From Symploca sp. SIO3C6 (GTDB lineage: Bacteria > Cyanobacteriota > Cyanobacteriia > Cyanobacteriales > Coleofasciculaceae), in assembly GCA_010692425.1 (NCBI GenBank), contig JAAHHJ010000002.1, positions 186,001 through 250,000 of the forward strand: DNA of 64,000 bases, read 5' to 3'. Position numbers and translations under genes: made by a program. Positions 18,613-28,055 of this stretch are shown in pieces. Every line of letters starts with the position of its first letter. Position 1 is the first letter of the stretch. The notes beneath the pieces are model-generated. The model was not told the DNA's origin, searched no databases, and saw only the letters and a program-made list of their open reading frames with translations.

Positions 18613-20319
18613 CTAAAAGTTAATTTCAGGTACCAGTTGTAGCATTCCTAGCCCTAATTCTTGTGCCGAGAGCGCTTGTGCCTCAAACAATGCCATCATG
18701 TCGCGGGGCTGTGGATTACCAGCAGACGAACCTTTAAGACCCCTAGCAATGATTAAGCCACAATATCCCTGTAGCATTTTGCAGCGCTGCTCCCACTTCT
18801 GACGAGCATTAACATGGGTAGGATCGGTTTCGGGAAATTCCCCAAACAAGTATAAACTACTATTCTGGGTTTGTAGAATACCAAGATCGTAATTCTGACC
18901 TTCTAAGGGGTCTTCCCCCGGATTGAAACAAATCCCTTTGAGACCACCAGCAGTTTGAATTTGCTCAATAAGTACTTTGGCCTTGGGGCGAGTAGTTTGA
19001 ATTAAAATCACAGGCATCCCGTCTCCGGCTGCCTTAACATCCATAGACTGATAACAATCTACTCCAGAGCGTAACTTTTCCACACTTTCCCACGAAATCA
19101 TACCCAGGCTCAGGAAAGCATCCTTGGGTACCAAATCATCTCTTAACGGTACTGTAAATTCCTCATCATCTTCCCACTCATCTCCCTCCATAGATAAACC
19201 AGAAAGTTCTAACAACTCCGAGGAAAGTTCAGGAAGAGTAGAAACCTTAACTGTTGCAGTGGGCTTTAAATCTGCTGATTCTGGCACTGGTAAGCGGAAA
19301 CGTTTGTTGATGGTGGGGAAATGATTGTCACCTAATTGCTGATATGAACTACGCAAAAACCTCAGTAGCGCTTCCAGGGCCATGTAAACTGCAACAGCTT
19401 CTTCTTCATAAAGAAAAAGTCTCATTCCTTCTAAAGGATGCACAACCCCAAAGCTAGGAGTGATCTCTGACAAAGGCAAGTCAGCCAGATCAATTTCATC
19501 ATCTTCATCTTCCTCAAACTCATCATCTTTTTGCCCAAAGGTTACGAACAAGCAATCTTGTTCTAAAAAGGCTTGTTCCATCGATTCAAAAGAATCCTTA
19601 CCGACAACTGATGACCGAAAGCGTTTGAGGGAATCTAGGGAACGGTATAGCAATATTCCATACTCCATACCCAGCATGCCCATCACACAAACATAAAGCG
19701 TGCCAATATCCCACTGATTTAACTCAATTGAGAGTAGATTGTGGTCAGCGATCAATTCCCAAGGAGCTTTTTTCCAGAGTTCAGAAGCTTTTTCAAGCAG
19801 GAGATTGGCATACTTAGGAGGGAGCTTGGGCTGCCTGCTACCGGCAATTTGCTCGAAGCCTCGAAACAACTCGTCGATGAGGGGTAAAGTCGAGGCGTAC
19901 TCAATGGCAATATCTAAATCTTGCAGGACACCACGCAAGAAAAACTGAATTTCTCGGTCTCTAACAACAATCTTAGTCGGTCTTGCCGGTCGCGCCGGAC
20001 TTTGAGGATGCTCCATAGCCCTCAGCAAGCTACGAACCATGGCTTCTGGTCCCATTTCTGGCGAGACCACATCCATCGACCTTACCATTCCTTCCGAGCC
20101 ATCGACCCAGATAATCGACTCGCTACCGCTTTGGGCATCGGCATCTAGAACCTCTGAAAAGGCTGACAAAGGACGGCGATCACCCTCCCAAACACTGGCA
20201 ATTTGCTGTAAGCTTTGGAGCCGACGACGGGTAGTTTGATTGAGACCAGACATAGAGTAGTTTGGGTTGAGTGCGACGAGACAGACCTTTTCTGAGCCAG
20301 TAGTAGTTGGATCCTCCAT
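18613..20319 (-). CDS. Large conserved-looking cytoplasmic protein of unknown function, 568 aa
   Basis: No membrane segment or signal. The N-terminal third is globular (LVALNPNYSMSGLNQTTRRRLQSL, then PTKIVVRDREIQFFLRGVLQDLDI), the middle has a very acidic linker (FEEDEDDEIDL near 273-285) and the C-terminal part contains repeated alpha/beta text (GMPVILIQTTRPKAKVLIEQI). It may belong to the DUF6930 group, which I recall only vaguely. It is divergent from iscA, and ends 138 bp from the slt stop in convergent orientation. Confidence 0.7.
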   Translation of the reverse strand: MEDPTTTGSEKVCLVALNPNYSMSGLNQTTRRRLQSLQQIASVWEGDRRPLSAFSEVLDADAQSGSESIIWVDGSEGMVRSMDVVSPEMGPEAMVRSLLRAMEHPQSPARPARPTKIVVRDREIQFFLRGVLQDLDIAIEYASTLPLIDELFRGFEQIAGSRQPKLPPKYANLLLEKASELWKKAPWELIADHNLLSIELNQWDIGTLYVCVMGMLGMEYGILLYRSLDSLKRFRSSVVGKDSFESMEQAFLEQDCLFVTFGQKDDEFEEDEDDEIDLADLPLSEITPSFGVVHPLEGMRLFLYEEEAVAVYMALEALLRFLRSSYQQLGDNHFPTINKRFRLPVPESADLKPTATVKVSTLPELSSELLELSGLSMEGDEWEDDEEFTVPLRDDLVPKDAFLSLGMISWESVEKLRSGVDCYQSMDVKAAGDGMPVILIQTTRPKAKVLIEQIQTAGGLKGICFNPGEDPLEGQNYDLGILQTQNSSLYLFGEFPETDPTHVNARQKWEQRCKMLQGYCGLIIARGLKGSSAGNPQPRDMMALFEAQALSAQELGLGMLQLVPEINF

Positions 20320-20490
20320 TCCTATTAAACCGCAATAATTTGCGGTCTGTTGTTCAACTTTGAAGTAGTTGAACGGCTAATTGGCTGCTAGTGTGAAGAT
20401 AATATCGATAAACTAGATACTGTCGAATAAAAGACTACAGTTGTCCGTTAGATGTAGATCCAAAGAGAAATTAGGAGTATCGGAGTACTC

Positions 20491-20847
20491 ATGACACAAG
20501 CAACTGCGCCGCAACAAAAAGGTATCCAATTGACACAAGCAGCTCTTAACCATGTTTTAGCACTGCGGCAGAGCCAAGGAAAAGACCTCTACTTGCGGGT
20601 CGGTGTCCGCCAGGGAGGCTGTTCAGGAATGTCCTACATGATGGATTTTGAAGAACCTAGTAAGGTTAGAGAAGATGACCAGGTCTTCGACTATGAAGGC
20701 TTCAAAATTGTCTGCGATCCTAAGAGCATGCTTTATCTCTATGGCTTAGTCCTCGATTACAGCAACGCGATGATTGGCGGTGGCTTCCAATTTACCAACC
20801 CTAATGCCAGTCAAAACTGTGGCTGCGGCAAATCCTTCGGTGTCTAA
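20491..20847 (+). CDS. iscA: Iron-sulfur cluster assembly accessory protein, A-type
   Basis: 118-residue A-type carrier that binds iron or a cluster and hands it to client proteins. Conserved cysteines Cys44 (GGCSGMSY), Cys110 and Cys112 (NCGCGKSF) are all present. ATG at 20491 preceded by TTAGGAG eleven bases upstream. A short TPR gene follows 119 bp later. SufA and IscA cannot be told apart with certainty from sequence alone. Confidence 0.93.
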   Translation: MTQATAPQQKGIQLTQAALNHVLALRQSQGKDLYLRVGVRQGGCSGMSYMMDFEEPSKVREDDQVFDYEGFKIVCDPKSMLYLYGLVLDYSNAMIGGGFQFTNPNASQNCGCGKSFGV

Positions 20848-20966
20848 GTCCGGTTTGCAGGTGAGAGGGAAAAAGTTTTTAGTAACGAGGTTACTTACAT
20901 TCCCTTTCTCCTTGTTCCCCGTTGGGAAGTTTTATTATATTTTAAGGAGTCTATATTTGATAATTT

Positions 20967-21389
20967 ATGAGTGAGTCTGCTGCTTCTCTTTTTGATACTG
21001 GTATGGAACGTTACCAAGCTGGAGAAGGCCCTGATACTCTGATTCCAGTTTTCCAAGAAGTATGCCAGCTCTCTCCGAAAACTTCTGCTGCCTGGAGTTG
21101 TCTGGCATGGCTCTACTTGCTAGAAGACAAACCGAATAAAGCATATAAAGCTGCTCTCAAAGGTGTCAAGTTAAATCAAAAGTCTCCTCAAGCCCAGGTT
21201 AACCTAGCAATCGCTATGTTGGAAACTGGTAAAACTGGAGTGCGAAAACATATCGAAATTGTTAAACAGCAGATGACCATGAGTGCAGAACTCGAAAAGG
21301 AATTGTCTGAGAGCCTTGAAGATGGATTGAGGAGAAAACCAGATTGGCAGAGCTTGAATCGGGTCAAAAAGTGGTTATATGAAGCGTGA
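20967..21389 (+). CDS. Small tetratricopeptide-repeat protein
   Basis: 140 residues with about two and a half TPR units (DTLIPVFQEVCQLSPKTSAAWSCLAWLYLLEDKPNKAYKAA, KLNQKSPQAQVNLAIAML), then a charged helical tail. No signal. TPRs mediate protein contacts; partner unknown. It lies between iscA and an M48 protease on the same strand, which is a recurrent arrangement that may reflect co-transcription. Confidence 0.8.
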   Translation: MSESAASLFDTGMERYQAGEGPDTLIPVFQEVCQLSPKTSAAWSCLAWLYLLEDKPNKAYKAALKGVKLNQKSPQAQVNLAIAMLETGKTGVRKHIEIVKQQMTMSAELEKELSESLEDGLRRKPDWQSLNRVKKWLYEA

Positions 21390-21538
21390 GCAGCAGCTCA
21401 TTTTGACCTTTACTCACGTTAAAACGATGGGGATTTAAGGTTGGGGATTCAAGGTTGAATCCTACCAGCAGCAAGTTTTATGAAGAGCAATTATCATATC
21501 TAAGATGTAGGAAGTATTATCAATTTACGTTTGTCTGC

Positions 21539-22417
21539 ATGGCATTGTCAAAAATACCTTTGGTTGGTCTCAAGGCAGACCAATTCCGTCATTCCCTAGA
21601 TTTAGAAGCGACTCAAACCCTGAAGCACTTGCCAGGGCTAGACTTAGTGGTGCGCAATCTACTCGGTCCTGTAGCGGAACAGTTTTTTTACCTGAATAAT
21701 ATTGCAGGTAGTATTTTGGTGGGGGCAAATCAATTGCCGCAACTGCACAAGTTGCTCTTAGAGGCCTGTGAAACTCTAGATTTAGAACCTCCCCAGCTGT
21801 ACGTACAGCAACACCATGCTCCCAATGCCTATACCTTTGCAATGCGGGGCAAGCAACCTTTTATTGTCTTGCACACTTCCTTGATTGATCTGCTCACGCC
21901 TGAAGAAATTCAGGCGGTAATTGCTCATGAACTAGGGCACCTCAAGTGTGAACATGGGGTTTACTTGACACCCCTTAATATTTTGATCCTGGCGGCTAGT
22001 TTGATCCCCAACTGGGGGGGAGTAATTGCCCAATCTTTGCAGGAGGCGATGCTACAGTGGCTAAGATGTGCAGAGTTTAGTTGCGATCGCGCGGCACTGT
22101 TAGCTACTCAAAATCCTAGGGTGGTAATGTCGGTACTGATGAAACTGGCTGGCGGCTCCACTACCCTAGCCCCCCAACTTAACCTAGATGCTTTCATTGA
22201 ACAGGCTAGGGCTTACGATGCCATCAGCAACACAGAACTTGGTGAAATACTTAAACAAGCACAAACTGCTCAACTGAGTCATCCAGTGCCAGTATTGCGG
22301 GCGCGAGAAATTGATCTTTGGGCTAGTTCTCAAGATTATCATTCTCTATTGCATCAGCAGCCACAAAATGTGTATAATAGTGAGGTTGCCCACAAGGGCG
22401 GATGGCGAAATTGGTAG
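21539..22417 (+). CDS. M48-family zinc metalloprotease
   Basis: Membrane-associated protease related to HtpX. The zinc motif HELGH (His130, His134 counted from 21539) and the downstream glutamate zone in AEFSCDRAA (residues ~181-189) are intact; a hydrophobic segment (~151-167) may be membrane-associated. The frame opens at 21455 with TTG, but MALSKIPLVGLKADQFRH at 21539 is the expected family start. The stop codon lies inside the tRNA-Leu gene: the last 22 bases overlap it on the same strand. Confidence 0.88.
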   Translation: MALSKIPLVGLKADQFRHSLDLEATQTLKHLPGLDLVVRNLLGPVAEQFFYLNNIAGSILVGANQLPQLHKLLLEACETLDLEPPQLYVQQHHAPNAYTFAMRGKQPFIVLHTSLIDLLTPEEIQAVIAHELGHLKCEHGVYLTPLNILILAASLIPNWGGVIAQSLQEAMLQWLRCAEFSCDRAALLATQNPRVVMSVLMKLAGGSTTLAPQLNLDAFIEQARAYDAISNTELGEILKQAQTAQLSHPVPVLRAREIDLWASSQDYHSLLHQQPQNVYNSEVAHKGGWRNW

Positions 22418-22478
22418 ACGCACTACACTCAAAATGTAGCGGCCTTTGGTCATGAGAGTTCGAGTCTCTCTCCGCCCA
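22396..22478 (+). tRNA. tRNA-Leu (anticodon CAA)
   Basis: Acceptor stem GGGCGGA/TCCGCCC, D-loop GCGAAATTGGTAGACGC, anticodon stem CTACA/TGTAG with loop CTCAAAA (anticodon CAA, reads UUG), a long class II variable arm, and T arm GAGAG-TTCGAGT-CTCTC. Discriminator A at 22478; CCA is not encoded. The 5' end overlaps the M48 protease gene. Confidence 0.97.
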
Positions 22479-22608
22479 CTATAATATTTGGATGAAAATA
22501 TCCCGATCAAGCAAGCTTTGTAATGTTGTCGATTGATAACTTCGTGACTACCGCCAACCAACAAATAAATTGAGCGGAGCCAATCCTTTTACCGAAAAAT
22601 TTGGGTTT

Positions 22609-22636
22609 AAAGCCCCGTCCTTGTAGGACGGCTTTT
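22609..22636. repeat. Hairpin AAAGCCCCGTCCT...AGGACGGCTTTT
   Basis: A G/C-rich stem-loop followed by TTTT. Its reverse complement recurs almost unchanged at 63310-63335, at the end of the RHH gene. It is either an intrinsic terminator of the tRNA transcript or the terminal palindrome of an IS200/IS605-type element. Confidence 0.65.
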
Positions 22637-22980
22637 AAAATGCTAAACTAAAGCAAGCGTGGTCAGGGAAAATCCACGTTAAAAACCCAGCAATCTCACG
22701 ATTAGCGCTACCAGTAAAAAAACAAATCGATACAGAACACGCAGTACCACAGGGCGCGCACCGAGGCGCGTTAATTGCTAGTTAAAGAAGTTGACTAGGT
22801 GGGAGCTGGGAAGTAGGGAGGAACGGTTTATGAGGCACTCCCAATAAACACAAAACGCTTGGGGAGACATCGCCCACTGGGACTACCTAAGTTAAGCTGA
22901 AGTGTTTGGTACATTTTGTACGGGATTTCGGTTTAAGTACTGCCGCAAGGATAGATAGTTTTAAGGTATGTCGCACAGCC

Positions 22981-23016
22981 AAGAATCCTCGTCGCTCTAC
23001 TCGCGGGGAGTGTCAA
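22981..23016 (+). mobile_element. Right-end remnant of an IS200/IS605-type element
   Basis: The stretch AATCCTCGTCG..CGCGGGGAGTGTCAAC closely matches the end of the second tnpB element (56633-56668, AATCCTCGTCG..CGCGAGGAGAGGTCAAC) and ends in GGGAGTGTCAA, the terminus shared with 28056, 37441 and 56927. TCAA is the classic right cleavage tetranucleotide of IS608-like elements. No tnpB is left beside it. Confidence 0.6.
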
Positions 23017-23378
23017 CGCACAGAAACCTCATACTATTTGAAGGAGTTGTTAGGAACTCCTGTTAAGACTTGCGAAGCTGCTCCCATACTTCAATCACTA
23101 GGACGGGAGTACCTGGAACATCGTCCCTACCCAGAAAATATTTTCTGGCTAATTGAGTTCTCAAACACCAGCCTAGCGAAAGACATTGGACCAGTCAATA
23201 CAAAGTTGTTTTTCTGCCGACGTTTGAGAATTCTCAGATGGTGGTCAAGTCTAAGGGCATTCACCAGATTGTCCGGACAGCTTTCTCCTTTGATCGTAAG
23301 CGATTATGCTGAGAGGATAGCTGATCAATGCTGCAATTTGATAACCTAGCTTAAATAATCTTGAAAGCAAATAAAAGC

Positions 23379-24542
23379 GTGGACATTCAAATTGGGCGAG
23401 GCAAGAAAGCTCGCAGAGCCTACGGCATAGATGAAATTGCACTAGTCCCTGGACAGCGCACACTCGATCCCAGTTTGGCAGACACTAGCTGGCAGCTTGG
23501 TGGCATTGAGAGGAAAATTCCGATCATCGCCAGTGCCATGGATAGCGTGGTAGATGTAAACATGGCAGTGCTACTGTCGAAGATGGGAGCCTTAGGAGTT
23601 CTTAATTTAGAGGGTATCCAAACTCGCTATAGAGAACCGGAACCAATACTTGAGCGCATTGCCTCTGTAGGGAAGTCTGAGTTCGTTAGCCTCATGCAGG
23701 AACTTTATAGTGCGCCAATTCAGGAGGAACTCATTTGTGAGCGCATTGAGCAAATCAAGAGTCAAGGAGGGATTGCTGCTGTCAGCACAACACCGGTTGG
23801 TGCTCTCAAATACGGTTCCGTTGTCGCTAAAGCTGGTGCTGATTTATTTTTCGTACAGGCGACAGTAGTTTCCACTACTCACCTCTCGCCAGAGTCAGTA
23901 CTACCCCTAAACTTGACTCAATTCTGTCAGGAAATGCCCATACCAGTGATTTTAGGCAATTGCGTTACTTACGAAGTCGCATTCAATCTACTCAAAGTGG
24001 GCGCTGCTGGAGTGCTAGTAGGGATTGGACCAGGTGCAGCTTGCACCTCTCGTGGTGTCCTAGGGGTGGGTGTGCCCCAAGCAACTGCTGTTGCTGAGTG
24101 TGCTGCTGCCCGCGACGACTACTACAGAGAAACCGGTAACTATGTTCCTGTTATTGCTGATGGCGGTTTAATTACTGGTGGTGACATCTGCAAATGTATT
24201 GCTTGTGGTGCTGATGCTGTGATGATTGGTTCTCCTTTTGCCAGAGCCCAAGAAGCACCAGGAAGAGGTTTTCATTGGGGTATGGCAACTCCTAGCCCTT
24301 TACTGCCACGTGGAACCCGCATTAAAGTCGGCAGTACTGGTAAACTCGAACAAATCCTTACTGGACCAGCTCAACTTGATGATGGTACCCACAACCTCTT
24401 AGGGGGATTGACAACTAGCATGGGTACCTTGGGAGCCAAAAACCTTAAGGAGATGCAGCAAGTAGAAGTTGTAATTGCTCCATCTTTGTTGACAGAGGGA
24501 AAAGTGTACCAAAAAGCGCAACAGCTAGGTATGGGTAAGTGA
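23379..24542 (+). CDS. guaB3: GuaB3-type IMP dehydrogenase-related protein
   Basis: 387 residues, the short cyanobacterial/actinobacterial GuaB3 form lacking the CBS pair of classic IMPDH. Key parts: [26 protein letters not shown], the catalytic-cysteine loop [34 protein letters not shown]. It would act in guanine nucleotide synthesis or purine interconversion. I chose GTG at 23379 ([16 protein letters not shown]), as in relatives; the frame also runs from TTG at 23361. The Yfr1 RNA and trxA follow in the order usual for cyanobacteria. Confidence 0.93.
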   Translation: MDIQIGRGKKARRAYGIDEIALVPGQRTLDPSLADTSWQLGGIERKIPIIASAMDSVVDVNMAVLLSKMGALGVLNLEGIQTRYREPEPILERIASVGKSEFVSLMQELYSAPIQEELICERIEQIKSQGGIAAVSTTPVGALKYGSVVAKAGADLFFVQATVVSTTHLSPESVLPLNLTQFCQEMPIPVILGNCVTYEVAFNLLKVGAAGVLVGIGPGAACTSRGVLGVGVPQATAVAECAAARDDYYRETGNYVPVIADGGLITGGDICKCIACGADAVMIGSPFARAQEAPGRGFHWGMATPSPLLPRGTRIKVGSTGKLEQILTGPAQLDDGTHNLLGGLTTSMGTLGAKNLKEMQQVEVVIAPSLLTEGKVYQKAQQLGMGK

Positions 24543-24670
24543 TATCCTCGCCTTTTTAATTTTCTGTTGATTTTATTGACACCATCACGCAGCGCTTAAG
24601 TGGAAGTTCCGACATACAGCTCCCTTGGGGAAGACTCGCAAAACCAAAGTGTTAGTTTACAATAGAGTCA

Positions 24671-24741
24671 GCGGAGACGCAAGTTTCCGTTCACTCCTCA
24701 CACCACACTCCGTCCGGACAGCGTTCGGGCGGTTCCTTTTT
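24671..24741 (+). ncRNA. yfr1: Yfr1 small regulatory RNA
   Basis: Contains the ultraconserved unpaired motif ACTCCTCACACCAC (24693-24706) known from Yfr1, flanked by a 5' hairpin (CGGA...TCCG, 24672-24689) and a strong 3' terminator stem (CCGTCCGGAC 24710-24719 with GTTCGGGCGG 24723-24732, two G-U pairs) followed by TTCCTTTTT. Its place between guaB and trxA is the classic one. A TACAAT -10 box lies at 24658-24663. In other cyanobacteria Yfr1 represses porin mRNAs by pairing through this motif. Confidence 0.95.
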
Positions 24742-24814
24742 ACAAAATAGGCATTGTCACTGTGGTAGAATCTCCTAAAATATAGCTAAAAAGTACACCC
24801 AAGGATTTCCAGGC

Positions 24815-25144
24815 ATGTCAGACGTACAAGTCACAGACGCCAGTTTTAAGCAAGACGTACTTGAGAGTGAAATTCCCGTTCTAGTCGATTTTTGGGCTCC
24901 CTGGTGTGGACCTTGTCGGATGGTTGCACCTGTTGTCGAAGAAATTGCACAGCAGTACGCAGGTAAAGTTAAGGTCGTTAAGCTCAACACTGACGAAAAC
25001 CCCAATATTGCTAGCCAGTATGGTATTCGCAGCATCCCGACATTGATGCTTTTCAAGGGGGGTCAGCGAGTTGACATGGTGGTGGGTGCAGTTCCTAAAA
25101 GCACATTGGCAGACACGATCGAAAAGAATCTCAAGAGTAGTTAG
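24815..25144 (+). CDS. trxA: Thioredoxin
   Basis: 109 residues with active site WCGPC (Cys31, Cys34), the cis-proline in SIPTLMLF and the usual buried aspartate in VDFWAPW. Reduces protein disulfides, using electrons from thioredoxin reductases. ATG at 24815 preceded by AAGGATTT. Downstream of Yfr1, in the conserved cyanobacterial order. Confidence 0.97.
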   Translation: MSDVQVTDASFKQDVLESEIPVLVDFWAPWCGPCRMVAPVVEEIAQQYAGKVKVVKLNTDENPNIASQYGIRSIPTLMLFKGGQRVDMVVGAVPKSTLADTIEKNLKSS

Positions 25145-25297
25145 CTTGCTCGAGATAAACTTCCCTGACAACAGAGTACCGGCATACAACTTATCGTAGG
25201 TCGGTAGTTTCTTTGTCTATGCTTACCATAACCCTGAAATTAGGCTGATTTGAGGTCTGGTTTATTAAAAGTGTCTAGAGGTTAGGTAATATCCATC

Positions 25298-25333
25298 AAG
25301 CGCCTTGAGCAATTCAGTGACAAGGCGCTTTTT
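25298..25333 (+). terminator. Rho-independent terminator downstream of trxA
   Basis: Perfect 10-bp stem AAGCGCCTTG (25298-25307) / CAAGGCGCTT (25321-25330), 13-base loop, then TTT. It lies 150 bp past the trxA stop. A second hairpin CCTACACTT/AAGTGTAGG follows near 25379-25408. Confidence 0.8.
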
Positions 25334-25424
25334 GTAGTTAGGATTAAAGGAAGTTCTGGAATCCTTGCGGAGCCAGAAGCCTACACTTACAAAGAACAGA
25401 AGTGTAGGTACGTCACTGAAGCGG

Positions 25425-25458
25425 TCAACTGCCCCGCCCATGCTAAACATGGACGAGG
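25425..25458. repeat. IS200/IS605-like terminal hairpin remnant
   Basis: TCAACTG followed by the stem CCCCGCCCATG (25432-25442) / CATGGACGAGG (25448-25458). A similar TCAACTA-CCCCCG hairpin lies at 48840-48875. The form resembles ends of IS200/IS605 elements or palindrome-associated elements; no gene is left here. Confidence 0.45.
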
Positions 25459-25477
25459 TATCTAGCGGGTTTTTTAG

Positions 25478-26545
25478 ATGACTCTATCTCCTTCCGAGAA
25501 TACCCTAAAGTCACTTCAAGAAAATCTAGGGACACTGATTGAGAAGCTGCCCAACCTAGAACACGGCAAATGGATTCAAAGAGCACTAGCAGTGTTAGTT
25601 CGATTGACACACGAAGAGATTGAGCGCCTGGACTGGAAAATTTTAACTGCCTCAGTGGAGGATATGGAGCGGGCGTTTCAAGTCTTTTATCCCTATCGTC
25701 ACATTCGGAAAGTCACAATTTTTGGTTCAGCAAGGGTAGCTTCAGATACACCTGAATATAAGCTGGCGGCTGAGTTTGCCCACAAATTAACCCAACAGGG
25801 TTTCATGGTGATGACTGGTGCTGGTGGTGGCATCATGGAAGCAGGACACGAAGGAGCAGGACAAGAAAAATCCTTTGGTCTAAATATTGAGTTACCCTTT
25901 GAGCAGGGAGCCAACTCCGTCATTGAAGGAGACCACAAACTGATCAGCTTTAAATACTTTTTTACAAGAAAGCTATTTTTTTTGAAAGAAAGTGATGCGA
26001 TCGCTCTCTTTCCCGGTGGCTTTGGTACCCAGGATGAGGCATTTGAATGCTTGACACTTTGCCAGACAGGTAGATCAGGACCATTACCTTTAGTTTTAAT
26101 TGATAAAGTTGGCGGTAGCTACTGGCAAGAATGGGATGCTTATATTCGCAAGCATCTAGTTCAAGGTGGCTTAATTAGTGATTCAGATTCAAGTCTTTAC
26201 ACAATTACCGACAATCTAGATATCGCCTGTGATGCGATTAATCGCTTTTACCGGGTTTATCATTCCAGTCGCTATGTTGGAGACTTATTAATCATTCGCC
26301 TCAAGTCTGAGTTGTCCGATGACCAAGTTGAACAGCTCAACGAAAATTTTAGCGACATTTTGATTAAGGGAAGAATTGAGAAAAGCAAGATTTTACCCGA
26401 AGAAAGTTCTGATGAAACAGCTCAACTACCTCGCCTGATTTTTCACTTCAACCGCAAAGATTTAGGACGTCTCTATCAGTTAATTGCCGCAATTAGTCAA
26501 ATGAAGGCTTCCTCAGCAGCGACAATTCACCCAGAACGCAAATAG
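25478..26545 (+). CDS. LOG-family protein (cytokinin-riboside monophosphate phosphoribohydrolase type)
   Basis: 355 residues. A Rossmann-like LOG domain carries GSARVAS (~83-89), MTGAGGGIMEAGHEGAG (~112-128) and the signature PGGFGTQDE (179-187), which contains the catalytic glutamate of nucleotide 5'-monophosphate phosphoribohydrolases. Such proteins were long called lysine decarboxylases by mistake. The N-terminal ~75 and C-terminal ~90 residues are helical additions of the longer cyanobacterial form. ATG at 25478; monocistronic. Confidence 0.9.
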   Translation: MTLSPSENTLKSLQENLGTLIEKLPNLEHGKWIQRALAVLVRLTHEEIERLDWKILTASVEDMERAFQVFYPYRHIRKVTIFGSARVASDTPEYKLAAEFAHKLTQQGFMVMTGAGGGIMEAGHEGAGQEKSFGLNIELPFEQGANSVIEGDHKLISFKYFFTRKLFFLKESDAIALFPGGFGTQDEAFECLTLCQTGRSGPLPLVLIDKVGGSYWQEWDAYIRKHLVQGGLISDSDSSLYTITDNLDIACDAINRFYRVYHSSRYVGDLLIIRLKSELSDDQVEQLNENFSDILIKGRIEKSKILPEESSDETAQLPRLIFHFNRKDLGRLYQLIAAISQMKASSAATIHPERK

Positions 26546-26692
26546 TTAGTAGATAATTAAATTTATCTAATCACCCCAAACTACTTCGTTGAGGTTAGAG
26601 AAGCAGGAATTGTATTGATTCAATGAACAATGAACTATCAACCATCAACAAGGAAGTAACTAATCGTACTTGATATTAACTATATATTAACT

Positions 26693-27907
26693 ATGGTGCG
26701 CGTAATTGGCTTAATGAGTGGTACTTCCGTAGATGGTATTGATGCTGCCTTGGTGGAAATTACTGGCTTAGATGTCGATTTGAAATTTGAACTCCTAGCT
26801 GCTCACACTTTTAACTACCCAGAGTACCTAAGAGAGCAAATCTTGGACTGTTGTGCTGGTGCAGCGTTGTCAATGGGCCAATTGGCAGCATTGGATAACG
26901 CCATCGCTTCTGAGTTTGCCCTAGCTGCCCGCCAAATTCAAGCTGTAGAAGCTGACAGTGGTGCGCCCAATCACCCACCAGTTGACTTGATTGGCTCTCA
27001 TGGTCAAACTGTCTACCATCAACCTCCCAACAGGCAGGAGAACCATCGAGCCAGGAAACAAGAGGGAAATTATTTGCCTGCTCTTGGATACACCCTCCAA
27101 TTAGGGAGGGGAGAGGTAATTGCTAAGCTTTGTGATCTCAAAACCGTTAGTAACTTCCGCGCTGCCGATATTGCTGTTGGAGGACACGGGGCACCAATTG
27201 TGCCGAAGGTGGATGCCTATTTGCTTAGTCATCCTACAAAACACCGATGTATCCAAAACCTTGGCGGTATTGGTAATGTTACTTATCTACCAGCCCGCCA
27301 AGGCAACTGGTTAGAAAAAGTCTGCGGCTGGGATACAGGCCCTGGTAATGCTCTGTTGGATTTAGCTGTAATGCATTTGACAGAAGGCAAGAAAACCTAC
27401 GACCAAGATGGTAGTTGGGCTGCTAGTGGTAACAGGTGTGAGACTCTAGTTGAAAAGTGGCTTGGTCTTGATTTTTTCCAAACACCACCACCGAAATCTA
27501 CAGGAAGGGAATTATTTGGTCTTGATTTCCTCAAGCAGTGTCTAGTAGAGTGTCAAGCCTATCAACTAACACCTGCTGATATCTTGGCAACTCTGGCAGA
27601 ACTTACTACTACTTCAATTGTTCATAGCTACCGTAATTTCTTACCCCAAATGCCGGATGAAGTGATATTATGCGGTGGTGGTAGCCGCAACCCCTATTTG
27701 AGACAACGCTTACAAGCTAGGCTCGAGCCAATACCGGTATTGACAACTGATCACTTAGGAGTGGACGGGGATTTCAAAGAAGCGATCGCAATTGCTATTT
27801 TAGCCCACTGGCGTATTTTGGACTTCCCTGGAAATTTGCCACGAGTTACCGGAGCCAAGAAGGCTGTGAATTTAGGGAATATTTATCTACCAACAACAAT
27901 AATTTAA
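26693..27907 (+). CDS. anmK: Anhydro-N-acetylmuramic acid kinase
   Basis: 404 residues of the ASKHA superfamily. The phosphate-1 loop [17 protein letters not shown] is at 6-22, followed by [10 protein letters not shown] and the nucleotide-binding [12 protein letters not shown] and [12 protein letters not shown] blocks, ending with [14 protein letters not shown]. It opens and phosphorylates 1,6-anhydroMurNAc released by lytic transglycosylases such as Slt (16228) and MltG (58939). ATG at 26693. A fragment of a palindromic repeat (CAATGAACAATGAAC) lies 40-70 bp upstream. Confidence 0.95.
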   Translation: MVRVIGLMSGTSVDGIDAALVEITGLDVDLKFELLAAHTFNYPEYLREQILDCCAGAALSMGQLAALDNAIASEFALAARQIQAVEADSGAPNHPPVDLIGSHGQTVYHQPPNRQENHRARKQEGNYLPALGYTLQLGRGEVIAKLCDLKTVSNFRAADIAVGGHGAPIVPKVDAYLLSHPTKHRCIQNLGGIGNVTYLPARQGNWLEKVCGWDTGPGNALLDLAVMHLTEGKKTYDQDGSWAASGNRCETLVEKWLGLDFFQTPPPKSTGRELFGLDFLKQCLVECQAYQLTPADILATLAELTTTSIVHSYRNFLPQMPDEVILCGGGSRNPYLRQRLQARLEPIPVLTTDHLGVDGDFKEAIAIAILAHWRILDFPGNLPRVTGAKKAVNLGNIYLPTTII

Positions 27908-28055
27908 AAACGATTTGACCCTGATGATCTTGTGTCTACTTGAATGCCCATAATATAGGAATGACATGGTTGATTTGCCAGACATCATAGGAGTAGTAAG
28001 CCAGACTTAGGGCACTCCAAGAAATAAATTATCCAATTGACCAGAGAAACACAAA

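Larger units (their letters stand above)
22479..23378. other. 900-bp gap with remnants of an IS200/IS605-type element
   Basis: No convincing gene. A 147-codon open frame at 22906-23349 has arginine- and cysteine-rich text unlike a conserved protein. Landmarks are the hairpin at 22609-22636 and the right-end motif at 22981-23016. The rest (23017-23378) shows only a GGAGTT/AACTCC hairpin near 23042 and presumably the promoter of guaB3. Confidence 0.6.

Noticed and set aside
22906-23349. 147-codon open frame on the plus strand
   Set aside because: Arg/Cys/Ser-rich text without domain-like pattern; it runs across a transposon right-end relic (22981-23016) and no good start signal is present.
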